Shown piece after piece: positions 24,683-32,105 of a DNA stretch of 64,000 bases. Position numbers and translations under genes: made by a program. The notes beneath the pieces were generated by a model. The model saw nothing but the letters and a program-made list of their open reading frames with translations, was not told the origin of the DNA and made no database searches. Where the stretch lies: the NCBI RefSeq assembly GCF_022698165.1, contig NZ_JALDAY010000017.1, positions 1-64,000 of the forward strand, read 5' to 3'. Source of the DNA: Streptomyces cylindrosporus. GTDB taxonomy: Bacteria; Actinomycetota; Actinomycetes; Streptomycetales; Streptomycetaceae. Position 1 is the first letter of the stretch; the number at the start of each line of letters is the position of its first letter.

Positions 24683-24726
24683 TGCCACTATGTTGACGCT
24701 ATCGCGGCGAGAAGGGTGGGGTCTGG

Positions 24727-25767
24727 ATGCGAATCGGTATGCCCTTGAGCTACAGCGGCGGCTTCAAGGATGCCGTCGCCGAACTCGGTGACTACGAGAA
24801 GGCCGGGCTGGACATCGTCTTCGTGCCGGAGGCGTACTCCTTCGACGCGATCAGTCAGCTCGGGTTCATCGCGGCGCGCACCGAGCGGCTGGAGATCGCC
24901 TCCGGGATCCTGCAGATCTACACCCGCACGCCCACGCTGACCGCGATGACGGCGGCCGGGCTCGACCATGTCTCCGACGGCCGGTTCACGCTGGGCATCG
25001 GCGCCTCCGGGCCGCAGGTGATCGAGGGCTTCCACGGGCAGCCGTACACCGCTCCGCTGGCCCGGACCCGCGAGATCGTGGAGATCTGCCGGTCGGTGTG
25101 GCGCCGGGAGAAGGTCGTGCACGAGGGCCGCCACTACCGGATCCCGCTGCCGCCCGGGGAGGGCACGGGGCTCGGCCGGCCGCTCCGGCTGATCAACCAC
25201 CCGGTGCGCGAACGCATCCCGGTCGTCCTGGCCGCCATCGGGCCGAAGAACGTGGCGCTGGCCGCCGAGATCGCCGAGGGCTGGATGCCGATGTTCTTCC
25301 ACCCCGAGCGGGCGGCCGAGGTGTGGGGCCCGGCGCTGGCCGAGGGCTCGGCCCGGCGGGACCCCGCGCTCGGCGCCCTGGACGTGGTGGTCTCGCCGCC
25401 GCTGGCCATCGGCGAGGACGCCGACGACCTGATCGACCTGACCCGGCCCCAACTCGCCCTGTACATCGGCGGGATGGGGGCGCGCGGCCACAACTTCTAC
25501 AACGACCTCGCCCGCCGTTACGGCTACGAGTCCGCCGCTGCCACCATCCAGGACCTGTACCTCTCCGGCCGCAAGGACGAGGCCGCGGCCGCCGTGCCCG
25601 CCGACCTGCTGCGGGCGATCTCGCTGGTCGGGCCCGCCTCCCACGTCGCCGAACGGGTCGCGGCCTTCCGCGCCGCCGGGGTCACCACCCTCCAGGTCCG
25701 CCCGCTGGCCCCCACCACGGCCCGGCGGCTGGCCGACGTCGAACGGCTCAGGGCGATGGTGTCCTGA
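24727..25767 (+). CDS. F420-dependent LLM oxidoreductase (Rv3520c-like)
   Basis: A 346-residue LLM-class protein. It starts MRIGMPLSYSGGFKDAVAEL, continues GLDIVFVPEAYSFDAISQLGFIA, and has VSDGRFTLGIGASGPQVIEGFHG and PVVLAAIGPKNVALAAEIAEGW. The N-terminal pattern resembles mycobacterial F420-linked enzymes such as Rv3520c in the cholesterol region; that comparison is from memory. It should reduce or oxidise a pathway intermediate with F420. It follows operator site F as a single rightward gene, convergent with the conservon. Confidence 0.85.
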   Translation: MRIGMPLSYSGGFKDAVAELGDYEKAGLDIVFVPEAYSFDAISQLGFIAARTERLEIASGILQIYTRTPTLTAMTAAGLDHVSDGRFTLGIGASGPQVIEGFHGQPYTAPLARTREIVEICRSVWRREKVVHEGRHYRIPLPPGEGTGLGRPLRLINHPVRERIPVVLAAIGPKNVALAAEIAEGWMPMFFHPERAAEVWGPALAEGSARRDPALGALDVVVSPPLAIGEDADDLIDLTRPQLALYIGGMGARGHNFYNDLARRYGYESAAATIQDLYLSGRKDEAAAAVPADLLRAISLVGPASHVAERVAAFRAAGVTTLQVRPLAPTTARRLADVERLRAMVS

Positions 25768-25785
25768 ACCGTCCCCTCCGCGCGG

Positions 25786-26394
25786 TCACCAGGTCGCCGA
25801 GGCCTCGACCGCCAGCCCCCGCATGACGTGTTCGAGCAGCGCCAGCACCACCGACTTCACCGACTCCCGGTCGCGGGCGTCGCAGAGCACCAGCGGTACG
25901 TCCGGGCCGAGGTCGAGCGCCGCGCGGATCTCGTCCTCGTCCTCCTCGCAGCGGCCGTCGAAGCAGTTGACGCCGATGGCGAAGGGGATCCCGCGGTGCT
26001 CGAAGAAGTCGACGGACGGGAAGCAGCTCTCCAGCCGCCGGGTGTCCGCCAGGACGACCGCGCCGAGCGCCCCGCGCGAGAGGTCGTCCCACATGAACCA
26101 GAAGCGGTCCTGGCCGGGGGCGCCGAAGAGGTAGACGATCAGGGCCGGGCTGAGGGTGATCCGGCCGAAGTCCATGGCGACCGTGGTCGTGGTCTTGCGC
26201 TCCACGCCGGCCAGGTCGTCGATGCCGACGCTGGCCTCGGTGATGAGCTCCTCGGTGCGCAGGGGCTCCGTCTCGCTGATCGCGCCGACCAGGGTGGTCT
26301 TGCCGACCCCGAAGCCGCCGGCGACGAGGATCTTGGCCGTGGCCGCGTCGGGCGCGAGCGCGGTGCGGCCGGGGTCAGAGTCTGCGTATGCCAT
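25786..26394 (-). CDS. cvnD: Conservon GTPase CvnD
   Basis: A 202-residue Ras-like/ATP-GTP-binding protein with the P-loop GGFGVGKTTLVGAI, switch region KTTTTVAMDFGRI, and GAPGQDRFWFMWDDL in place of DxxG. The NKxD position reads INCFD-like (GVNCFDG). CvnD proteins act in a membrane-associated complex with CvnA-C that resembles G-protein signalling and influences development or secondary metabolism. It is the last gene of the unit and overlaps cvnC by 20 bp. Confidence 0.93.
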   Translation of the reverse strand: MAYADSDPGRTALAPDAATAKILVAGGFGVGKTTLVGAISETEPLRTEELITEASVGIDDLAGVERKTTTTVAMDFGRITLSPALIVYLFGAPGQDRFWFMWDDLSRGALGAVVLADTRRLESCFPSVDFFEHRGIPFAIGVNCFDGRCEEDEDEIRAALDLGPDVPLVLCDARDRESVKSVVLALLEHVMRGLAVEASATW

Positions 26395-26749
26395 CGATCA
26401 CTGCCTGGATGAAACGGGCGTCGGTGGAACCGACCGCGGAGGGCGGGGAGACGGAGACGAGCTGATGGTCCAGGAGGTCGTCGAGGAGGACCCGGACGAC
26501 CGCGACGGGCAGGTCGAGCCGGGCGGCGACCTCCACCAGTGCGGTCGGGGTGCGGCACAGGGCGAGCAGGCGGTTCTGCTCCGGTTGCAGCCGCTGGTCG
26601 CGGGTCGGCGGCCGGACGGTGCTGATCAGTGAGATCAGTTCGAGGCCGGGGCGGGCGGACGAGGTCCGGCCGCGCGTGACGGTGTACGGGCGGACGAGCG
26701 GACCGGGGTCGTCGTCCGCCCAGGGGTCTTCCTCCGACCAGTGCCTCAT
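26375..26749 (-). CDS. cvnC: Conservon DUF742 protein CvnC
   Basis: A 124-residue DUF742 protein. VRPYTVTRGRTSSARPGLELISLI lies near the N-terminus, then EQNRLLALCRTPTALVEVAARLDLPVAVVRVLLDDL, which reads as a winged-helix-like unit. It is a standard conservon component between the roadblock and GTPase genes, overlapping both. It has no catalytic motif. Confidence 0.92.
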   Translation of the reverse strand: MRHWSEEDPWADDDPGPLVRPYTVTRGRTSSARPGLELISLISTVRPPTRDQRLQPEQNRLLALCRTPTALVEVAARLDLPVAVVRVLLDDLLDHQLVSVSPPSAVGSTDARFIQAVIDGIRRL

Positions 26750-27183
26750 TCATGCTCACCCGCGAAGGCCGCGCCGTCGTAGTCGGGGAACCGTGGGGCG
26801 GCGCTGAGGAACTGGCCGACCTGGCGCACCAGCATGGTCATCTCGTAGCCGACGTTGCCGACGTCCACCGCGGAGGTGGCCAGCACGGCGAGCCGGGCGC
26901 CGCCGCCCGCGGTGGTGACGAAGAGGAAGAGGTCGTCCATCTCGATGACGGTCTGCTGCACCCGTCCCCCGCCGAAGTGCCTGCTGGTGCCCTGCGCCAG
27001 CGAGTGCACACCCGAGGCGATGGCGGCGAGCTGCTCGGCGTCGGCCCGTTCAAGGTCCGCGGAGCCGCCGACGAGCAGGCCGTCCTCCGACAGGACGATC
27101 GCGTGCAGCGTCTCCGGGATCCGTTCGATCAGGCTGTCCAGAAGCCAGGCCAGTCCGCCGTGCGTGGTGTTGGTCGCTGTCAT
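26746..27183 (-). CDS. cvnB: Conservon roadblock/LC7 protein CvnB
   Basis: A 145-residue roadblock/LC7 domain protein. The segments LAWLLDSLIERIPETLHAIVLSEDGLLVGGSADL and SGVHSLAQGTSRHFGGGRVQQTVIEMDDLFLFVT are typical. Such proteins regulate small GTPases and bridge the CvnA sensor and CvnD. The ATG overlaps the cvnA stop (27180-27183). Confidence 0.93.
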   Translation of the reverse strand: MTATNTTHGGLAWLLDSLIERIPETLHAIVLSEDGLLVGGSADLERADAEQLAAIASGVHSLAQGTSRHFGGGRVQQTVIEMDDLFLFVTTAGGGARLAVLATSAVDVGNVGYEMTMLVRQVGQFLSAAPRFPDYDGAAFAGEHE

Positions 27184-29975
27184 GGGGTGTTCCTTGTCGG
27201 GCGGTTACGGGTGGGCAGCGGACGCCGCTCGGACGGGGCCGAGGGCCAGACGGGTGCGGGGACTTCCTCCTGGGCCCGGGCCCGGCGGGTGCCGTCCCGC
27301 AGGGCGGCGAGCATCGAGCGCGCCTGCTCGGGCCGGCGCTCGGGGGCGGGCCGCCCGGCCTCCGAGCCACCGTCCGGATCCCGGGGCCGCTCCCTGAGCT
27401 GCGGCGCGAGGCTCGCCTGCCGCACCCGGCGCGGGAGACGGCTGGGGCGAGCACCACCAGGGGCGGCTGGACGCCCGGCCGGGTCGGTGGACGCGTACTC
27501 CCGGACCGACGGTGTGGCCGGGAACCGGCCGTCGGCCATGAAGGCGCCGCCGGGAGCCGCGGGGGCGGGGCCGCCGGGCGTGGGCATGCCGTGACGGACC
27601 GACGATGCGGCATCGGGGCGATCGAAGCCGCGCACGCCCTGGTGAACCGGCGACGTGGCGTCGGCGCCACCGAGCGTCCGCGTGCCCTCGTGAACGGGCG
27701 ATGGGGTGCCGGGGCCGCCGAGCGTCCGCGTGCCCTCGTGAACAGGCGGTGCGGGTACGGCGTCGCGGACTCGGCGTGCGGCGGTGGCGCGGTCGCCGGG
27801 TGCGGTGCCTTGGCGGGCGGGTGGGCCGGAGGAAGCGGGGCCGTCGGCCACGCCGGTCGGCGTCGGGGCGGAAGTGGGTTCCCAGTCGGTGGGCACGGGC
27901 TGCGGGCGTCCCGTGGTGCGGGTGCGTCTCGGCAAGCCGCCGGTCGTCGCGGACACGTCGTCCGACGGGTCGGTGACCGACGCCAGATGGCGTTCCGCCC
28001 GGGGGTCCAGCGGCTCCATCGTCTCGGCGGCCGGCTCGGTCAGCGCGTGCGGGAGCACGACGACGGCCAGCGTTCCGCCGTACGACGAGGCCTGCAGCCC
28101 GGCCGTGATCGCGTGCCGATGGGCGAGGTGGCCGACGGTGAACAGGCCCAGGCGCGGGTCCTGGCCGAGCGCGGTGAAGCTGAAGTCCTTGGGTTCGTGC
28201 AGCAGTTCGTTGGCCGCCTCGTACTCCTCGGCCGACAGGCCCAGGCCCCGGTCCTCCACCTCGACGGCGTACCCCTGCGCCACCGGCAGCGCCCGGACCC
28301 GCACTTCGGTGTGCGGGGGCGAGAAGGTGACGCCGTTCTCGATGAGTTCGGCCATCAGGTGGATCACGTCGCCGACCGCAGGCGCCGCCACCGCGACCGG
28401 CGGCATCGGCTCGACCACGACCCGGGCGTAACCCTCGATCTCGGAGACCGCGCTGCGCAGGACGTCCCCGAGGGGCACCGCCTGCTTCCAGCGCCGCCGC
28501 GGCGGTGCGCCGGACAGCACGGTCAGGCTCTCGGCGTTGCGGCGCATCCGCGTGGCGAGGTGGTCGACGCGGTACAGGTCGGCCAGCTGCTGCGGGTTCT
28601 GCTCCTTGCGCTCCATGCCGTCGATGACCGTGAGCTGACGGTGCACCAGGATCTGGATGCGCCGGGACATGTTGTGGAACACCAGGCGGGCGCCCTCGCG
28701 CAGCGAGGCCTGTTCCAGTGCGACGCTCACCGCGGTCCGCTGGGCGCTGTTGAAGGCCTCGGCGACCTTGCCCAACTCGTCGGTGCCGTAGTCGAGTTCG
28801 GGCAGCTCGCCGATGTCGGCGCGGCTGCCCTCGGTGCGCAGCCTGGTGATGAGTTCGGGCAGCCGGTCCTGGGCGAGTTCGAGCGTCTGGGCGCGCAGGC
28901 CCGCCATGCGGCCGATGAGCGAGCGGGTGATGCGCCAGGACATGAAGCCGACCGCGAGGACCGCGACCAGGGCGAGGGCGCTGCCGCCCAGCACCCGGGC
29001 GAGCAGCTCGTCGGTCCGCGCCTCGGCCTCCTCGGTGACCTTGGGCAGATACCGGCCCTGCACGCTCTGCACCGCGTCGGACACACGCCCTGGCGCGGCT
29101 GCCCGTTCGGTGGCGGCACGTGGGACGTCGACGGTGCCGTCCGTCGCCACGGCCGCCTCGGCCACCGCCTTCTCGGCGGCCGTCATGGCGGCCCAGTCCG
29201 GTCCGCCCATGGCCTTGTCCAGCGCCGTCCGCAGGTCCGAGGGCAGGTAGGGCACCACCTCGTTGGCGAAGACGGAGCCCCGGACGGCGGCCGCGGCCGA
29301 CAGGTCCGTGCGTTCGCGGACACTCAACCGCCCGGTGGCGACGGCGCCGTCGAGGATCGTCCCTTCCTGCGAGAGCGCCTCCGTCCCGCGCATGAACGCC
29401 AGCGCGTGGGCGGCGTCGGACGCGGTGGCCGCGTTGCCGTTGTCGGAGCTGAGCGTGCCGAAGAGGTTCAGCGCGGAGGCCACGGCGTCGGAGTAGACGT
29501 CGTAGGCGCGCTGACGGGTGGTCTTCCCCTTGTCGACGGCGGTGCGCTCGGCGGTCAGCGCGGTGAGCTGCTTGCGCACGACCTTCAACTGGGCCCGGTA
29601 CTGCGCCGATCCCTGGCCGGCCGCGGCGGCGTCCGCCTTGTGGAAGGCGGCGAGTACGGCGTCGGTCCGGCGCCGCTGCGCCTCCAGCGCGTCGTCACCG
29701 CCCGGTGCGGACAGCCGGCGGATCGTCAGCCGTCGCTCCTCCTGGAAGGCGCTGACACCGGGGATCAGGGCGTAGGTCGTCCTCGCCGCGTCGCCCTCGT
29801 TCGACGCCTTGTGCCACTGGTCGAGCTGGAGAGCCGAACCGCTGGCCCACAGCAGGGCCATGCCGGCCGCCGGGACCACCGCGAGGGCGATGAGGGAGGC
29901 CCGGATGCTGCGGCCGCGACCGGCGTTCGACCTGGTCCGCGCGGCTCCGACCCGGTGTCGGCTCACCTCGCCCAC
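27180..29975 (-). CDS. cvnA: Conservon sensor kinase-like protein CvnA (nitrate-sensor type)
   Basis: A 931-residue membrane protein. TM1 is near residues 25-47. An extracytoplasmic nitrate/nitrite-sensing-like domain follows to about residue 325, then TM2 LGGSALALVAVLAVGFMSW, a HAMP-like linker and a dimerisation region (FHNMSRRIQILVHRQLTVIDGME) without a clear HisKA phospho-acceptor motif. The ATPase domain has N-box LMAELIENGVTFSPP and G1 box VEDRGLGLS. The last 250 residues are a disordered Pro/Thr/Arg-rich tail with 16-residue repeats of the type PVHEGTRTLGG. The upstream 300 bp hold its promoter region. It heads the four-gene conservon. Confidence 0.92.
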   Translation of the reverse strand: MGEVSRHRVGAARTRSNAGRGRSIRASLIALAVVPAAGMALLWASGSALQLDQWHKASNEGDAARTTYALIPGVSAFQEERRLTIRRLSAPGGDDALEAQRRRTDAVLAAFHKADAAAAGQGSAQYRAQLKVVRKQLTALTAERTAVDKGKTTRQRAYDVYSDAVASALNLFGTLSSDNGNAATASDAAHALAFMRGTEALSQEGTILDGAVATGRLSVRERTDLSAAAAVRGSVFANEVVPYLPSDLRTALDKAMGGPDWAAMTAAEKAVAEAAVATDGTVDVPRAATERAAAPGRVSDAVQSVQGRYLPKVTEEAEARTDELLARVLGGSALALVAVLAVGFMSWRITRSLIGRMAGLRAQTLELAQDRLPELITRLRTEGSRADIGELPELDYGTDELGKVAEAFNSAQRTAVSVALEQASLREGARLVFHNMSRRIQILVHRQLTVIDGMERKEQNPQQLADLYRVDHLATRMRRNAESLTVLSGAPPRRRWKQAVPLGDVLRSAVSEIEGYARVVVEPMPPVAVAAPAVGDVIHLMAELIENGVTFSPPHTEVRVRALPVAQGYAVEVEDRGLGLSAEEYEAANELLHEPKDFSFTALGQDPRLGLFTVGHLAHRHAITAGLQASSYGGTLAVVVLPHALTEPAAETMEPLDPRAERHLASVTDPSDDVSATTGGLPRRTRTTGRPQPVPTDWEPTSAPTPTGVADGPASSGPPARQGTAPGDRATAARRVRDAVPAPPVHEGTRTLGGPGTPSPVHEGTRTLGGADATSPVHQGVRGFDRPDAASSVRHGMPTPGGPAPAAPGGAFMADGRFPATPSVREYASTDPAGRPAAPGGARPSRLPRRVRQASLAPQLRERPRDPDGGSEAGRPAPERRPEQARSMLAALRDGTRRARAQEEVPAPVWPSAPSERRPLPTRNRPTRNTP
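27618..27743. repeat. 48-bp tandem repeat within the cvnA 3' region
   Basis: Two 30-bp blocks at 27666-27695 and 27714-27743 differ at one base and lie 48 bp apart. A more diverged copy lies near 27618-27647. They encode a 16-residue repeat in the disordered CvnA tail. The copy number may vary between strains. Confidence 0.75.
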
Positions 29976-30278
29976 CCGCGTCGAAGGGTACGGCCGAGGG
30001 CATGAACGGGCGCGATGAACGGGGGCACCGGGGTGTTTCCTTTCGGGGTGGCGCGTGGCACGGCGAAGCGTCCGGGCATGCGGGAACGCGCCAGGAAGAG
30101 CTGGGGATGTGACAGACGGTTAGGTACTAAACCGAGCCCTGTGACCCCGGTCAAGAGATCGCGTAAGCGGACCGACCCCTTCGATTAGGACGATCAGTCC
30201 ACTACGCGCGTAGAACCCCTGATGGCATCAAACCGGAGGCTTTCAATGTGAACTAGATCACACGCACCGGAGAGGGCG
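29976..30278. other. Intergenic region upstream of cvnA, no gene seen
   Basis: About 300 bp between the cvnA start and the end of the SDR gene. It should hold the conservon promoter. I see a near-palindrome CGGTTAG-GTA-CTAAACCG at 30117-30134 and an exact 12-bp palindrome CTACGCGCGTAG at 30202-30213. No short ORF or RNA gene is convincing. The 40 bases before the SDR stop are less GC-rich than their surroundings. Confidence 0.5.
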
Positions 30279-31103
30279 TCACTCGTCCCGGACGGCGGCG
30301 TACAGGCCGCCGTCGACGACGATGTCGACACCGCTCACGAAACTCGCCTCGTCCGACAGCAGGAACGCGACGACGGCCGCGACCTCCTCGTACCGGCCGA
30401 CACGGCCCAGCGGTGTGCGCCCGATGAGCTGCTGCACCGACGGGTTCCGGGCCGCCTCCAGCCGGATCTGCGGGGTGTCGATGGCGCCGGGCGACACCGA
30501 GCAGGCGCGGGCGCCCGCCGGACCGAGCCGCACCGCCTCGGCGCGGGCGAAGCGGTGCACGCCGTAGGTGGCCCACGGGTAGGCCCACGCCGGGTCCTCC
30601 AGGGCGGGGCCGATCGCCTCGCGGATCCGGTCGACGAAGTCCTCCTCCGCCGGTCCGTCCAGGACGGCCGCGACCTCCGGGTCGGGGTCGATGTGGGCGA
30701 TCAGGGGCGACACCGAGGCGCAGTACACGAAGGCGGTGCCGGCCGTGGCCAGCGGGCGCAGCGCCTCGGCGAGCAGGACGGTGCCGACGAAGTCGACCTC
30801 GATGATCCCGCGCCAGTCGGCGTCCTCGGGCTCCACGTTGTCGGCGTGCGCGACGGCGCGCAGCGTGCCGAGGCCGGCGACCCGGTCGGCCAGGCGCGCG
30901 AGGTCCTCCCGGTCGGTGACGTCCATGCCGAACGGCTCGGCGACGGCTCTGCGGCCGGAGCCGGTCAGGTCCTTGGCGAGCGCGGCGACCGCCGCCTCGT
31001 TCCGGTCGGCGAGCAGGAGCACGTCCACCAGGTCGGCCAGGCGCCGCGCGCATGCCTCCCCGGTCCCGCGACCGGCACCGGTGGCGATCCCTACCGTGGT
31101 CAT
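30279..31103 (-). CDS. SDR-family protein with YxxxR instead of YxxxK
   Basis: A 274-residue SDR. The cofactor loop is ATGAGRGTGEA, the Ser region CASVSPLIAH and the C-terminal SFVSGVDIVVDGGL. The catalytic Tyr/Lys pair reads YGVHR, with Arg at the Lys position, and the segment between Ser and Tyr has an insertion of about 35 residues (IDPDPEVAAVLDGPAEEDFV...). That insertion is typical of coniferyl-alcohol-dehydrogenase or 3-alpha-hydroxysteroid dehydrogenase-like SDRs. Activity may therefore be altered. It is divergent from the TetR gene at 31352, so it is a likely regulatory target. Confidence 0.82.
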   Translation of the reverse strand: MTTVGIATGAGRGTGEACARRLADLVDVLLLADRNEAAVAALAKDLTGSGRRAVAEPFGMDVTDREDLARLADRVAGLGTLRAVAHADNVEPEDADWRGIIEVDFVGTVLLAEALRPLATAGTAFVYCASVSPLIAHIDPDPEVAAVLDGPAEEDFVDRIREAIGPALEDPAWAYPWATYGVHRFARAEAVRLGPAGARACSVSPGAIDTPQIRLEAARNPSVQQLIGRTPLGRVGRYEEVAAVVAFLLSDEASFVSGVDIVVDGGLYAAVRDE

Positions 31104-31118
31104 GCGCCGCTCCTCACT

Positions 31119-31148
31119 CGAGACACCCGTGGCAGGAAGAGTGTCTCG
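31119..31148. repeat. Inverted repeat CGAGACAC...GTGTCTCG upstream of the SDR
   Basis: Exact 8-bp arms at 31119-31126 and 31141-31148 are separated by 14 bases. The repeat ends 16 bases before the SDR start codon, so in the mRNA it would fold close to the ribosome-binding site. It could also be an operator with widely spaced half-sites. Confidence 0.5.
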
Positions 31149-31214
31149 CGACTGTCGGTGTCCGGACCCCTGTTCGCACGGGCAGCGCGCCCATGTCCCG
31201 CCCGGTCATCATCC

Positions 31215-31231
31215 TTTAACGTACCGTTGGG
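31215..31231. promoter_or_regulatory. Candidate TetR operator in the SDR/TetR divergent region
   Basis: TTTAACGTACCGTTGGG contains the inverted repeat AACG-TAC-CGTT at 31218-31228. It lies in the 248-bp region between divergent SDR and tetR starts, a usual place for a TetR autoregulatory site. It does not match the AGTRTACT core of the main catabolic region. Confidence 0.45.
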
Positions 31232-31351
31232 TCCAGCAAACCAGGTGACGTTCCCGGAGACCGCTTCCCCCGGATGTGCGCAAGCCGTCCGACGCGGTGC
31301 CGGGAGTCGGTTTCCGTCGATAGCTCGTCACAGCGAGCGGGGAGAGGACCC

Positions 31352-32053
31352 ATGCCACGACCGCCGGGCCACGGACCGGGCTTCGAGGTCAGACGACAGA
31401 AGATCATCGACGTCGCGGCGGAGCTGTTCGCCAGGCAGGGGTACGCCGCGACGTCCATCAACGACCTGGGCCGCGCGGTCGGTCTCGCCAAGGGAGCCCT
31501 GTACTACTACATCGGCTCCAAGGAGAACCTCCTCGTCGAGATCCAGGGGCGGGTGATGGGCCCGCTGCTGACCCGTACCCGGCAGATCACGGAGCTCGAC
31601 GCGGATCCGCTGCTGCGGCTGCGGCTGCTGTCGGAGTCGCTGCTGACGATCATCTTCCGTCGGCTGGACCACATCTGGGTCTACGAGCACGACTACCGCA
31701 GCCTGAGCGGGCCCGAGCTGAAGACGCTGCTGGGCCAGCGCTCCGACTTCGAGCAGCTGATCTCCGACCTGCTCGCGGAGGCCGTCGACCAGGGCACGTT
31801 CCGTGCGCTGCCGCCCCGGCTGGCCACGCTGCAGTTCCTCAACCTCCACAACCACACCTACCAGTGGGTCAAACCGGACGGGCAGTGGGACGCGGCGTTT
31901 CTGGCCCGGGAGTACTGCACGACCCTGTTCCGCGGATTCGGCGCGCCCGAGCACGCGCTGCCCAAGGTCGAGGAGCAGGCGGAGGAGTTCAAGCGGGACC
32001 GCCCCGAGCTGCCGCTGGACCCCGAGGCGGAGTGGGGGTCCGCGGCCGGCTGA
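31352..32053 (+). CDS. TetR/AcrR-family transcriptional regulator
   Basis: A 233-residue TetR protein. The helix-turn-helix is ARQGYAATSINDLGRAVGLAKGALYYYIGSKENLL at residues 28-62. The C-terminal ligand domain is aromatic and acidic (LDHIWVYEHDYRSLSGPELKTLL and NLHNHTYQWVKPDGQWD). Related KstR2-type regulators bind acyl-CoA ligands, so control of the adjacent SDR and perhaps the wider catabolic region is plausible but unproven. The start is ATG 31352 with GGAGAGGA upstream. It ends at a hairpin terminator. Confidence 0.88.
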   Translation: MPRPPGHGPGFEVRRQKIIDVAAELFARQGYAATSINDLGRAVGLAKGALYYYIGSKENLLVEIQGRVMGPLLTRTRQITELDADPLLRLRLLSESLLTIIFRRLDHIWVYEHDYRSLSGPELKTLLGQRSDFEQLISDLLAEAVDQGTFRALPPRLATLQFLNLHNHTYQWVKPDGQWDAAFLAREYCTTLFRGFGAPEHALPKVEEQAEEFKRDRPELPLDPEAEWGSAAG

Positions 32054-32059
32054 CGGCAC

Positions 32060-32091
32060 ACGGCCCGGACGCACCTGCGCGTCCGGGCCGT
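32060..32091. terminator. Bidirectional terminator hairpin
   Basis: A 13-bp perfect stem (32060-32072 with 32079-32091) and a 6-base loop lie between the tetR stop at 32053 and the convergent DUF3500 stop at 32106. Confidence 0.85.
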
Positions 32092-32105
32092 ACCCGATGC
32101 GGGTG

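Noticed and set aside
1..24700. Secondary-metabolite (polyketide or NRPS) biosynthetic cluster
   Set aside because: P450, SDRs, thiolase and ligases could suggest this, but there are no PKS or NRPS modules, carrier proteins, or cyclases.
22044..25767. Cholesterol catabolism cluster
   Set aside because: HsaA, HsaB and Rv3520c-like genes are present, but KstD, HsaC, HsaD, Mce genes and a KstR-type operator (AACnnGTT) are absent from the window.
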